Part shown: one piece after another, positions 1-11,476 of the stretch
Layout of the letters: each line of letters opens with the position of its first letter
Position numbering within the stretch: the first letter of the stretch is position 1
From: Ptiloglossa arizonensis
Lineage: Eukaryota > Arthropoda > Insecta > Hymenoptera > Colletidae
DNA length: 64,000 nucleotides
Direction of reading: 5' to 3'
Assembly (NCBI RefSeq): GCF_051014685.1
Contig: NW_027478402.1
Coordinates: forward strand, 1,736,001-1,800,000
Made by a program: the position numbers and the translations under genes
The notes under the pieces: model-generated
Seen by the model: only the letters and a program-made list of their open reading frames with translations
What the model was told of the DNA's origin: nothing
Databases searched by the model: none

Positions 1-730
1 TGTGAAAATTTTGATGGTTTCTCAAACATTGCTTAACTTCAAACTCCCATATCTCGCGAACGGATTGACGAACTCGAGAACTTCCAGTTGCATCTGAAAG
101 TGGAAACTCGCCCGGTTACAATGGTATGTGTACTTTTCCCCTAGGCCATTCCAATTATGAGTTTCTAGCATCAGAATTGCGAAAATTTTGATGGTATCTC
201 AACCACTCCTTAACTTCAAACTCCCATATCTCGCGAACGGATTGACGAACACGAGAAATTCCAGTTGCATCTGGAAGTAGAAACTCGCCCGATTACAATG
301 CTGCGTGTAGTTTTCCCCTGGGCGATTCCAGTTATTGGTTTCGAGTATCAAACCAGCGAAAATTTTGATGGTTTCTCAACCATTCCTTAACTTCAAACAC
401 CCATATCTCGCGAACGGATTGACGAACTCGATTAATTCCTGTTGCAACTGAAAGTAGGAGCTCGCCCGATTACAACGGTATGTGTCTTTTTCCCCTCGGC
501 CATTGTAGTTATTGGTTTCGAGTATCAGACTTGCGAAAATTTTGATGGTTTCTTTACCATTCCTTAAGTTCAAACTCCCATACCTCGCGAACGGATTAAC
601 GAACTCGAGAAATTCCTGTAGCATCTGAAAGTAGAAACCTGCCCGATTACAATGGTCGGTGTACTTCTCTCCGAGGCCATTCCAGTTATACGTTTCTAGC
701 ATCAGAATTGCGAAAATTTTGATGGTTTCT
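1..730. repeat. 22-monomer-spaced duplicate, copy 1
   Basis: This stretch matches 3894-4623 at an offset of 3893 bp (22 x 177 - 1). The match includes rare variants such as 'acttccagttgcatctg', 'ctgcgtgtagttttcccctg' and 'aactcgattaattcc'. I saw one clear difference, aacacgag near 246 against aactcgag in copy 2. It diverges at 'tctcaagcatctc' here against 'tctttaccattcc' there. The window starts inside the copy, so its left end is not known. Confidence 0.9.
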
Positions 731-1239
731 CAAGCATCTCTTAAATCCAAACTCCGATATTTCGCGAACGGATTGCCGAACTCGAGAAATTCCTGTTGCA
801 TCTGAAAGTAGAAACTCGCCCGATTGCAATGGTGTGTGTACTTTTCCCCTAGGCGATTCGAGTTATGGTTTCGAGTATCAGACCAGCGAAAATTTTGATG
901 GTTTCTCTACCATTCCTTAAATTCAAACTCCTATATCTCGCGAAAGTATTGACGAACTCGTGAAATTCCTGTCGCATCTGAAAGAAGAAACTCTCCCGAT
1001 TACAATGGTATGCGTATTTTTCCCCTAGGCCGTTGTAGTTATTGGTTTCGAGTATCAGACTTGCGAAAATTTTTATTGTTTCTCAACCATTACTTAACTT
1101 CAAACTTCCATATCTCGCGAACGGATTGACGAACTCGAGAAATTCCTGCAGCATCTGAAAGCAGACACTCGCCCGATTGCAGCAGTATGTGTATTTTTGC
1201 CCCAGGCCATAGTAGATGTTGGTTTCGAGTATCAGATTT

Positions 1240-2029
1240 GCGAAAGTTTTTATGGGCTCTCAACTATTCCTGAACTTCAAACTCCTATATCTCGCGAAAG
1301 AATTGACGGACTCGAGAAATTCCCGTTGCATCTGAAAGTAGAAGCTCGCCCGATTACAATGGTGTGTGTACTTTTCCCCGAGGTCATTCCAGTTATTGGT
1401 TTCGAGTATCAGACTTGCGAAAATTTTGATGATTTCTCAAACATTGCTTAACTTCAAACTCCCATATCTCGCGAACGGATTGACGAAATCGAGAAATTCC
1501 TGTTGCATCTGAAAGTAGGAACTCGCGCGATTACAATGGTGTGTGTACTTTTCCCCGAGGCCATAGTAGTTATTGGTTTCGAGTATCAGACCAGCGAAAA
1601 TTTTGATGGTTTCTCAACCATTCCTTAAGTTCAAACTCCCATATCTCGCGAAAGGGTTGACGAACTCGAGATATGCCCGTTGCATTTGAAAGTAGAAACT
1701 CGCCCGATTACAATGGTGTGTGTACTTTTCCCCTAGGTCATTCCAGTTATTCGTTTCTAGCATCAGAATTGCGAAAATTTTGATGGTTTCTCAACCATCT
1801 CTTAACTGCAAATTCCGATATTTCGCGAACGGTTTGACGAATCCGAAAAATTTCTGTTGCATCTGAAAGTAGGTACTCGCCCGATTACAATGGTGTGTGT
1901 ACTTTTCCCCGAGGCCATAGTAGTTATTGGTTTCGAGTATCAGACCAGCGAAAATTTTGATGGTTTCTCAACCATTCCTTAACTTCAAACTCCCATATCT
2001 CGCGAACGGATTGACGAACTCGAGAAATT
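1240..2029. repeat. 9-monomer-spaced duplicate, copy 1
   Basis: Matches 2833-3622 at an offset of exactly 1593 bp (9 x 177). Shared rare variants are 'gggctctcaactattcc', 'gaaagaattgacggactcg', 'gaaagggttgacg' and 'cttaactgcaaattccga'. A few substitutions separate the copies, for example gagatatgcccg here and gagaaatgcccg in copy 2. Weaker similarity continues leftwards to about 1140. Confidence 0.88.
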
Positions 2030-2832
2030 CCTGTTGCATCTGAAAGTGGAAAATCGCCTGATTATAACGGTGTGTGTACTTTTCCCCTAGGCCATTCCAG
2101 TTATTGGTTTCGAGTATCAGACCAGCGAAAATTTTGATGGTTTCTCAACCATTCCTTAAATTCAAACTCCCATATCTCGCGAACGGATTGACGAACTCGA
2201 GAAATTCGCATTGCATCTGAAAGTAGAAACTCGCCCGATTACAATGGTGTGTGTATTTTTGCCCTACGCCATAGAAGTTATTGGTTTCGAGCATCAGACT
2301 TGCGAAAATTTTGATGGTTTCTCAAACATTCCTCAATTTCAAACTCCCATATCTCGCGAACGGATTGACGAACTCGACAAATTCCTGTTGCATCTGAAAG
2401 TAGAAACTCGCCCGATTACAATGGTGTGTGTACTTTTCCCCTAGGTCATTCCAGTTCTTCGTTTCTAGCATCAGAATTGCGAAAATTTTGATGGTTTCTC
2501 AATCATATCTTAACTCCAAACTCCGATATCTCGCGAACGGATTGACGAATCCGAAAAGTTTCTGTTGCATCTGAAAGTGGAAACTCGCCCGATTACAACC
2601 GTAGGTGTATTTTTCCCCTAGGCCGTTTCAGTTATTGGTTTCGATTATGAGACTTGCGAAAATTTTGATGGTTTCTCAAACATTCGTTAACTTCAAACAA
2701 CAATATCTCGCGAACGGATTGACGAACTCGAGAAATTCCTGTTGCATCTGAAAGCAGAAACTCTCCCTATTACAACGGTGTGTGTATTTTTGTCCCAGGA
2801 AATAGTAGTTGTTGGTTACGAGTATCAGACTT

Positions 2833-3622
2833 GCGAAAATTTTGATGGGCTCTCAACTATTCCTTAACTTCAAACTCCCATATCTCGCGAAAGAATTGAC
2901 GGACTCGAGAAATTCCCGTTGCATCTGAAAGTAGAAGCTCGCCCGATTACAATGGTGTGTGTACTTTTCCCCGAGGTCATTCCAGTTATTGGTTTCGAGT
3001 ATCAGACTTGCGAAAATTTTGATGGTTTCTCAAACATTGCTTAACTTCAAACTCCCATATCTCGCGAACGGATTGACGAAATCGAGAAATTCCTGTTGCA
3101 TCTGAAAGTAGGAACTCGCGCGATTACAATGGTGTGTGTACTTTTCCCCGAGGCCATAGTAGTTATTGGTTTCGAGTATCAGACCAGCGAAAATTTTGAT
3201 GGTTTCTCAACCATTCCTTAAGTTCAAACTCCCATATCTCGCGAAAGGGTTGACGAACTCGAGAAATGCCCGTTGCATTTGAAAGTAGAAACTCGCCCGA
3301 TTACAATGGTGTGTGTACTTTTCCCCTAGGTCATTCCAGTTATTCGTTTCTAGCATCAGAATTGCGAAAATTTTGATGGTTTCTCAACCATCTCTTAACT
3401 GCAAATTCCGACATTTCGCGAACGGTTTGACGAATCCGAAAAATTTCTGTTGCATCTGAAAGTAGGTACTCGCCCGATTACAATGGTGTGTGTACTTTTC
3501 CCCGAGGCCATAGTAGTTATTGGTTTCGAGTATCAGACCAGCGAAAATTTTGATGGTTTCTCAACCATTCCTTAACTTCAAACTCCCATATCTCGCGAAC
3601 GGATTGACGAACTCGAGAAATT
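2833..3622. repeat. 9-monomer-spaced duplicate, copy 2
   Basis: Second copy of 1240-2029. The copies part at 'gaaattcgcgttgc' here against 'gaaattcctgttgc' in copy 1. It lies inside the 22-monomer duplication interval, so at least two rounds of unequal exchange shaped the flank. Confidence 0.88.
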
Positions 3623-3893
3623 CGCGTTGCATCTGAAAGTAGAATGTCGCGCGATTACAATGCCTTGTGTATTTTTGCCCTAGGCCATAGTAGTTAATGG
3701 TTACGAGTATCAGACTTGCGAAAATTTTGATGGTTTCTCAACTATTCCTTAACTTCAAACTCCAATATCTCGCGAAAGGATAGACGATCTCGAGAAATTC
3801 CCGTTGCATCTGAAAGTAGAAACTCGCCCGATTACAATGGTGTGTGTACTCTTCCCCGAGGACATTCCAGTTATTGGTTTCGAGTATCAGACT

Positions 3894-4623
3894 TGTGAAA
3901 ATTTTGATGGTTTCTCAAACATTGCTTAACTTCAAACTCCCATATCTCGCGAACGGATTGACGAACTCGAGAACTTCCAGTTGCATCTGAAAGTGGAAAC
4001 TCGCCCGGTTACAATGGTATGTGTACTTTTCCCCTAGGCCATTCCAATTATGAGTTTCTAGCATCAGAATTGCGAAAATTTTGATGGTATCTCAACCACT
4101 CCTTAACTTCAAACTCCCATATCTCGCGAACGGATTGACGAACTCGAGAAATTCCAGTTGCATCTGGAAGTAGAAACTCGCCCGATTACAATGCTGCGTG
4201 TAGTTTTCCCCTGGGCGATTCCAGTTATTGGTTTCGAGTATCAAACCAGCGAAAATTTTGATGGTTTCTCAACCATTCCTTAACTTCAAACACCCATATC
4301 TCGCGAACGGATTGACGAACTCGATTAATTCCTGTTGCAACTGAAAGTAGGAGCTCGCCCGATTACAACGGTATGTGTCTTTTTCCCCTCGGCCATTGTA
4401 GTTATTGGTTTCGAGTATCAGACTTGCGAAAATTTTGATGGTTTCTTTACCATTCCTTAAGTTCAAACTCCCATACCTCGCGAACGGATTAACGAACTCG
4501 AGAAATTCCTGTAGCATCTGAAAGTAGAAACCTGCCCGATTACAATGGTCGGTGTACTTCTCTCCGAGGCCATTCCAGTTATACGTTTCTAGCATCAGAA
4601 TTGCGAAAATTTTGATGGTTTCT
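3894..4623. repeat. 22-monomer-spaced duplicate, copy 2
   Basis: Second copy of the segment at 1-730. Its right end is where the sequence changes to the monomer type that leads into the core HOR at 4755. The intact spacing implies a former HOR or segmental duplication about 3.9 kb long in the left flank. Confidence 0.9.
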
Positions 4624-4754
4624 TTACCATTCCTTAATTTCAAACTCCCATATCTCGCGAACGGATTGACGAGCTCGAGAAATTCCTGTTGCATCTGAAA
4701 GTAGAAACTCGCCCGATTACAAAGGTATGTGTATTTTTCCCCTAGGCCTTTGTA

Positions 4755-7054
4755 GTTATTGGTTTCGAGTATCAGACTTGCGAAAATTTTCATGGCTTCT
4801 CAACCATTTCTTAACTTCAAACACCCATATCTCGCGAACGGATTGACGACTCGATTATTTCCTGTTGCATCTGAAAGTAGAAAGTCGACCGATAACAATG
4901 GTGTGTGTACTTTTCCCCCAGGTCATTCCAGTTGTTGGTTTCTAGCATCAGAATTGCGAAAATTTTGACGGTTTCTCAACCATTCCTTAACTTCAAACTC
5001 CCATATCTCGCGAACGGATTGACGAACTCGAGAAACTCCTGTTGCATCGGAAAGTAGAAACTCGCCCGATTACAAAGGTATGTGTATTTTTCCCCTAGGC
5101 CATAGTAGTTATTGGTTTCGAGTATCAGACTTGCGAAAATTTTGATGGTTCGCCAAGCATTCCTTAACTTCAAACTCCAATATCTCGCGAACGGACTGAC
5201 GAACTCGAGAAATTCCTGTTACATCTGAAAGTAGAAACTCGCCCCATTACAATGGTGTGTGTATTTTTCCCCTAGCCCTTTGTAGTTATTGGTTTCGAAT
5301 ATCAGACTTGCGAAAATTTTGATGGTTCGTCAAGCATTCCTTAACTTCAAACTCCCATATCTCGCGAACGGACTGACGAACTCGAGAAATTCCTGTTGCA
5401 TCTGAAAGTAGAAACTCGCCCAATTACAAAGGTATGTGTATTTTTCCCCTAGGCCACAGTAGTTATTGGTTTCGAGTATCAGACTTGCGAAAATTGTGAT
5501 TGTTTCTCAACCATTCCTTAACTTCAAACTCCCATATCTCGCGAACGGATTGACGAACTCGAGAAATTCCTGTTGCATCTGAAAGTAGAAACTCGCCCGA
5601 TTACAACGGTATGTGTATTTTTCCCCTAGGCCTTTGTAGTTATTGGTTTCGAGTATCAGACTTGCGAAAATATTGATGGTTTCTCAACCGTTCCTTAAGT
5701 TCACACTCCCATATCACGCGAACGGATTGACGAACTCAAGAAATTCCTGTTGCATCTGAAAGTAGAAACTCGCCCCATTACAATGGTGTGTGTACTTTCC
5801 CCCTAGGCCATTCCAGTTGTTCGTTTCTAGCATCAGAATTGCGAAAATTTTGATGGTTTCTCAAGCGTTCCTTAATTTCAAACTCCCATATCTCGCGAAC
5901 GGATTGACCAGCTCGAGAAAATCCTGTTGCATCTGAAAGTAGAAACTCGCCCGATTACAAAGGTATGTGTATTTTTCCCCTAGGCCACAGTAGTTATTGG
6001 TTTCGAGTATCAGACTTGCGAAAATTTTGATGGTTTCTCAACCGTTCCTTAATTTCAAACTCCCATATCTCGCGAACGGATTGACGAGCTCGAGAAATTC
6101 CTGTTGCATCTGAAAGTAGAAACTCGCCCCATTACAATGGTGTGTGTACTTTCCCCCTAGGCCATTCCAGTTATTCGTTTCTAGCATCAGAATTGCGAAA
6201 ATTTTGATGGTTTCTCAAGCGTTCCTTAATTTCAAACTCCCATATCTCGCGAACGGATTGACCAGCTCGAGAAAATCCTGTTGCATCTGAAAGTAGAAAC
6301 TCGCCCGATTACAAAGGTATGTGTATTTTTCCCCTAGGCCACAGTAGTTATTGGTTTCGAGTATCAGACTTGCGAAAACTTTGATGGTTTCTCAACCGTT
6401 CCTTAATTTCAAACTCCCATATCTCGCGAACGGATTGACGAGCTCGAGAAATTCCTGTTGCATCTGAAAGTAGAAACTCGCCCGATTACAAAGGTATGTG
6501 TATTTTTCCCCTAGCCCTTTGTAGTTATTGGTTTCGAGTATCAGACTTGCGAAAATATTGATGGTTTCTCAACCGTTCCTTAAGTTCACACTCCCATATC
6601 ACGCGAACGGATTGACGAACTCAAGAAATTCCTGTTGCATCTGAAAGTAGAAACTCGCCCCATTACAATGGTGTGTGTACTTTCCCCCTAGGCCATTCCA
6701 GTTATTCGTTTCTAGCATCAGAATTGCGAAAATTTTGATGGTTTCTCAAGCGTTCCTTAATTTCAAACTCCCATATCTCGCGAACGGATTGACCAGCTCG
6801 AAAAAATCCTGTTGCATCTGAAAGTAGAAACTCGCCCGATTACAAAGGTATGTGTATTTTTCCCCTAGGCCACAGTAGTTATTGGTTTCGAGTATCAGAC
6901 TTGCGAAAATTTTGATGGTTTCTCAACCATTCCTTAATTTCAAACTCCCATATCTCGCGAACGGATTGACGAGCTCGAGAAATTCCTGTTGCATCTGAAA
7001 GTAGAAACTCGCCCGATTACAAAGGTATGTGTATTTTTCCCCTGGGCCTTTGTA
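4755..7054. repeat. HOR unit, 13-mer (2300 bp)
   Basis: Order A B C D E F G H G H F G H. This unit and the 14-mer at 19438 are the fullest forms of the HOR, and most other core units can be derived from them by losing monomers. Its A monomer has 'accatttcttaac' where the other copies have 'accattccttaac'. Its C monomer has 'gttcgccaagc' instead of 'gttcgtcaagc'. Confidence 0.9.
4999..5015 (-). other. CENP-B-box-like 17-bp motif (one example of a per-monomer site)
   Basis: On the minus strand this reads GTTCGCGAGATATGGGA. The mammalian CENP-B box core is nTTCGnnnnAnnCGGGn; here TTCG, the central A and the last GGG match, with T in place of the C of CGGG, so 8 of 9 core bases agree. The site occupies monomer positions 69-85 and is present in most monomers. 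I saw none with all nine core bases. CENP-B binding is established in mammals; whether any protein binds here is unknown. Confidence 0.45.
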
Positions 7055-7407
7055 GTTATTGGTTTCGAGTATCAGACTTGCGAAAATTTTCATGGCTTCT
7101 CAACCATTCCTTAACTTCAAACACCCATATCTCGCGAACGGATTGACGACTCGATTATTTCCTGTTGCATCTGAAAGTAGAAAGTCGACCGATAACAATG
7201 GTGTGTGTACTTTTCCCCCAGGTCATTCCAGTTGTTGGTTTCTAGCATCAGAATTGCGAAAATTTTGACGGTTTCTCAACCATTCCTTAACTTCAAACTC
7301 CCATATCTCGCGAACGGATTGACGAACTCGAGAAACTCCTGTTGCATCGGAAAGTAGAAACTCGCCCGATTACAAAGGTATGTGTATTTTTCCCCTAGGC
7401 CTTTGTA
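7055..7407. repeat. HOR fragment: A-B dimer (353 bp)
   Basis: A single A-B pair sits before another full A-B. The B monomer here ends in 'ctaggcctttgta' (the usual lead-in to A) instead of 'ctaggccatagta' (the lead-in to C). This is the product expected from a short duplication or unequal exchange at the start of the unit. Confidence 0.9.
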
Positions 7408-9353
7408 GTTATTGGTTTCGAGTATCAGACTTGCGAAAATTTTCATGGCTTCTCAACCATTCCTTAACTTCAAACACCCATATCTCGCGAACGGATTGAC
7501 GACTCGATTATTTCCTGTTGCATCTGAAAGTAGAAAGTCGACCGATAACAATGGTGTGTGTACTTTTCCCCCAGGTCATTCCAGTTGTTGGTTTCTAGCA
7601 TCAGAATTGCGAAAATTTTGACGGTTTCTCAACCATTCCTTAACTTCAAACTCCCATATCTCGCGAACGGATTGACGAACTCGAGAAACTCCTGTTGCAT
7701 CGGAAAGTAGAAACTCGCCCGATTACAAAGGTATGTGTATTTTTCCCCTAGGCCATAGTAGTTATTGGTTTCGAGTATCAGACTTGCGAAAATTTTGATG
7801 GTTCGTCAAGCATTCCTTAACTTCAAACTCCAATATCTTGCGAACGGACTGACGAACTCGAGAAATTCCTGTTACATCTGAAAGTAGAAACTCGCCCCAT
7901 TACAATGGTGTGTGTATTTTTCCCCTAGCCCTTTGTAGTTATTGGTTTCGAATATCAGACTTGCGAAAATTTTGATGGTTCGTCAAGCATTCCTTAACTT
8001 CAAACTCCCATATCTCGCGAACGGACTGACGAACTCGAGAAATGCCTGTTGCATCTGAAAGTAGAAACTCGCCCAATTACAAAGGTATGTGTATTTTTCC
8101 CCTAGGCCACAGTAGTTATTGGTTTCGAGTATCAGACTTGCGAAAATTGTGATTGTTTCTCAACCATTCCTTAACTTCAAACTCCCATATCGCGCGAACG
8201 GATTGACGAACTCGAGAAATTCCTGTTGCATCTGAAAGTAGAAACTCGCCCGATTACAACGGTATGTGTATTTTTCCCCTAGGCCTTTGTAGTTATTGGT
8301 TTCGAGTATCAGACTTGCGAAAATATTGATGGTTTCTCAACCGTTCCTTAAGTTCACACTCCCATATCACGCGAACGGATTGACGAACTCAAGAAATTCC
8401 TGTTGCATCTGAAAGTAGAAACTCGCCCCATTACAATGGTGTGTGTACTTTCCCCCTAGGCCATTCCAGTTATTCGTTTCTAGCATCAGAATTGCGAAAA
8501 TTTTGATGGTTTCTCAAGCGTTCCTTAATTTCAAACTCCCATATCTCGCGAACGGATTGACCAGCTCGAGAAAATCCTGTTGCATCTGAAAGTAGAAACG
8601 CGCCCGATTACAAAGGTATGTGTATTTTTCCCCTAGGCCACAGTAGTTATTGGTTTCGAGTATCAGACTTGCGAAAACTTTGATGGTTTCTCAACCGTTC
8701 CTTAATTTCAAACTCCCATATCTCGCGAACGGATTGACGAGCTCGAGAAATTCCTGTTGCATCTGAAAGTAGAAACTCGCCCGATTACAAAGGTATGTGT
8801 ATTTTTCCCCTAGCCCTTTGTAGTTATTGGTTTCGAGTATCAGACTTGCGAAAATATTGATGGTTTCTCAACCGTTCCTTAAGTTCACACTCCCATATCA
8901 CGCGAACGGATTGACGAACTCAAGAAATTCCTGTTGCATCTGAAAGTAGAAACTCGCCCCATTACAATGGTGTGTGTACTTTCCCCCTAGGCCATTCCAG
9001 TTATTCGTTTCTAGCATCAGAATTGCGAAAATTTTGATGGTTTCTCAAGCGTTCCTTAATTTCAAACTCCCATATCTCGCGAACGGATTGACGAACTCGA
9101 GAAATTCCTGTTGCATCTGAAAGTAGAAACTCGCCCGATTACAAAGGTATGCGTATTTTTCCCCTAGGCCACAGTAGTTATTGGTTTCGAGTATCAGACT
9201 TGCGAAAATTTTGATGGTTTCTCAACCGTTCCTTAATTTCAAACTCCCATATCTCGCGAACGGATTGACGAGCTCGAGAAATTCCTGTTGCATCTGAAAG
9301 TAGAAACTCGCCCGATTACAAAGGTATGTGTATTTTTCCCCTAGGCCTTTGTA
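7408..9353. repeat. HOR unit, 11-mer (1946 bp)
   Basis: Order A B C D E F G H F G H. Compared with the 13-mer it lacks one H-G pair. The last G has 'gacgaactcgagaaattcc' in place of 'gaccagctcgagaaaatcc', a variant also seen in the 12-mers. E has 'tatcgcgcgaac'. Confidence 0.9.
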
Positions 9354-11476
9354 GTTATTGGTTTCGAGTATCAGACTTGCGAAAATTTTCATGGCTTCTC
9401 AACCATTCCTTAACTTCAAACACCCATATCTCGCGAACGGATTGACGACTCGATTATTTCCTGTTGCATCTGAAAGTAGAAAGTCGACCGATAACAATGG
9501 TGTGTGTACTTTTCCCCCAGGTCATTCCAGTTGTTGGTTTCTAGCATCAGAATTGCGAAAATTTTGACGGTTTCTCAACCATTCCTTAACTTCAAACTCC
9601 CATATCTCGCGAACGGATTGACGAACTCGAGAAACTCCTGTTGCCTCGGAAAGTAGAAACTCGCCCGATTACAAAGGTATGTGTATTTTTCCCCTAGGCC
9701 ATAGTAGTTATTGGTTTCGAATATCAGATTTGCGAAAATTTTGATGGTTCGTCAAGCATTCCTTAACTTCAAACTCCCATATCTCGCGAACGGACTGACG
9801 AACTCGAGAAATGCCTGTTGCATCTGAAAGTAGAAACTCGCCCAATTACAAAGGTATGTGTATTTTTCCCCTAGGCCACAGTAGTTATTGGTTTCGAGTA
9901 TCAGACTTGCGAAAATTTTCATGGTCTCTCAACCATTCCTTAACATCAAACTCCCATATCTCGCGAACGGATTGACGAACTCGAGAAATTCCTGTTGCAT
10001 CTGAAAGTAGAAACTCGCCCGATTACAACGGTATGTGTATTTTTCCCCTAGGCCTTTGTAGTTATTGGTTTCGAGTATCAGACTTGCGAAAATATTGATG
10101 GTTTCTCAACCGTTCCTTAAGTTCACACTCCCATATCACGCGAACGGATTGACGAACTCAAGAAATTCCTGTTGCATCTGAAAGTAGAAACTCGCCCCAT
10201 TACAATGGTGTGTGTACTTTCCCCCTAGGCCATTCCAGTTATTCGTTTCTAGCATCAGAATTGCGAAAATTTTGATGGTTTCTCAAGCGTTCCTTAATTT
10301 CAAACTCCCATATCTCGCGAACGGATTGACCAGCTCGAGAAAATCCTGTTGCATCTGAAAGTAGAAACTCGCCCGATTACAAAGGTATGTGTATTTTTCC
10401 CCTAGGCCACAGTAGTTATTGGTTTCGAGTATCAGACTTGCGAAAATTTTGATGGTTTCTCAACCGTTCCTTAATTTCAAACTCCCATATCTCGCGAACG
10501 GATTGACGAGCTCGAGAAATTCCTGTTGCATCTGAAAGTAGAAACTCGCCCCATTACAATGGTGTGTGTACTTTCCCCCTAGGCCATTCCAGTTATTCGT
10601 TTCTAGCATCAGAATTGCGAAAATTTTGATGGTTTCTCAAGCGTTCCTTAATTTCAAACTCCCATATCTCGCGAACGGATTGACCAGCTCGAGAAAATCC
10701 TGTTGCATCTGAAAGTAGAAACTCGCCCGATTACAAAGGTATGTGTATTTTTCCCCTAGGCCACAGTAGTTATTGGTTTCGAGTATCAGACTTGCGAAAA
10801 CTTTGATGGTTTCTCAACCGTTCCTTAATTTCAAACTCCCATATCTCGCGAACGGATTGACGAGCTCGAGAAATTCCTGTTGCATCTGAAAGTAGAAACT
10901 CGCCCGATTACAAAGGTATGTGTATTTTTCCCCTAGCCCTTTGTAGTTATTGGTTTCGAGTATCAGACTTGCGAAAATATTGATGGTTTCTCAACCGTTC
11001 CTTAAGTTCACACTCCCATATCACGCGAACGGATTGACGAACTCAAGAAATTCCTGTTGCATCTGAAAGTAGAAACTCGCCCCATTACAATGGTGTGTGT
11101 ACTTTCCCCCTAGGCCATTCCAGTTATTCGTTTCTAGCATCAGAATTGCGAAAATTTTGATGGTTTCTCAAGCGTTCCTTAATTTCAAACTCCCATATCT
11201 CGCGAACGGATTGACGAACTCGAGAAATTCCTGTTGCATCTGAAAGTAGAAACTCGCCCGATTACAAAGGTATGCGTATTTTTCCCCTAGGCCACAGTAG
11301 TTATTGGTTTCGAGTATCAGACTTGCGAAAATTTTGATGGTTTCTCAACCGTTCCTTAATTTCAAACTCCCATATCTCGCGAACGGATTGACGAGCTCGA
11401 GAAATTCCTGTTGCATCTGAAAGTAGAAACTCGCCCGATTACAAAGGTATGTGTATTTTTCCCCTAGGCCTTTGTA
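9354..11476. repeat. HOR unit, 12-mer copy 1 (2123 bp)
   Basis: Order A B D E F G H G H F G H. Monomer C is missing, and B runs straight into a D-type monomer with 'gaatatcag'. E carries 'ttttcatggtctctc' and 'aacatcaaac' in place of 'attgtgattg'. B has 'gttgcctcgg'. It differs from the copies at 13423 and 15546 by at least one base: position 9729 is t where they have c. Confidence 0.92.

Larger units (their letters stand above)
1..4754. repeat. Left flank: diverged mixed monomers
   Basis: About 27 monomers that do not follow the A-to-H order of the core. Several types are absent from the core. One has 'cagaccagcgaaaa' (for example near 348, 880 and 1588). Another has 'atctcttaac' with 'gaatccgaaaaatttctg' (near 1796 and 3389). 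A third has 'gcccgaggccatagtag'. Neighbouring monomers differ more from each other than in the core. Similar types return after about 36.4 kb, so this looks like an older part of the array next to the homogenised core. Confidence 0.85.

Noticed and set aside
4269..4793. Minus-strand open frame of 174 codons, and many similar frames of 60 to 120 codons on both strands
   Set aside because: All lie inside the satellite and repeat its 59-residue period. Many plus-strand ones begin at TTG and exist only because 1-2 bp indels shift the frame. There is no promoter context, no protein family match that I recognise, and neighbouring monomers break the same frame.
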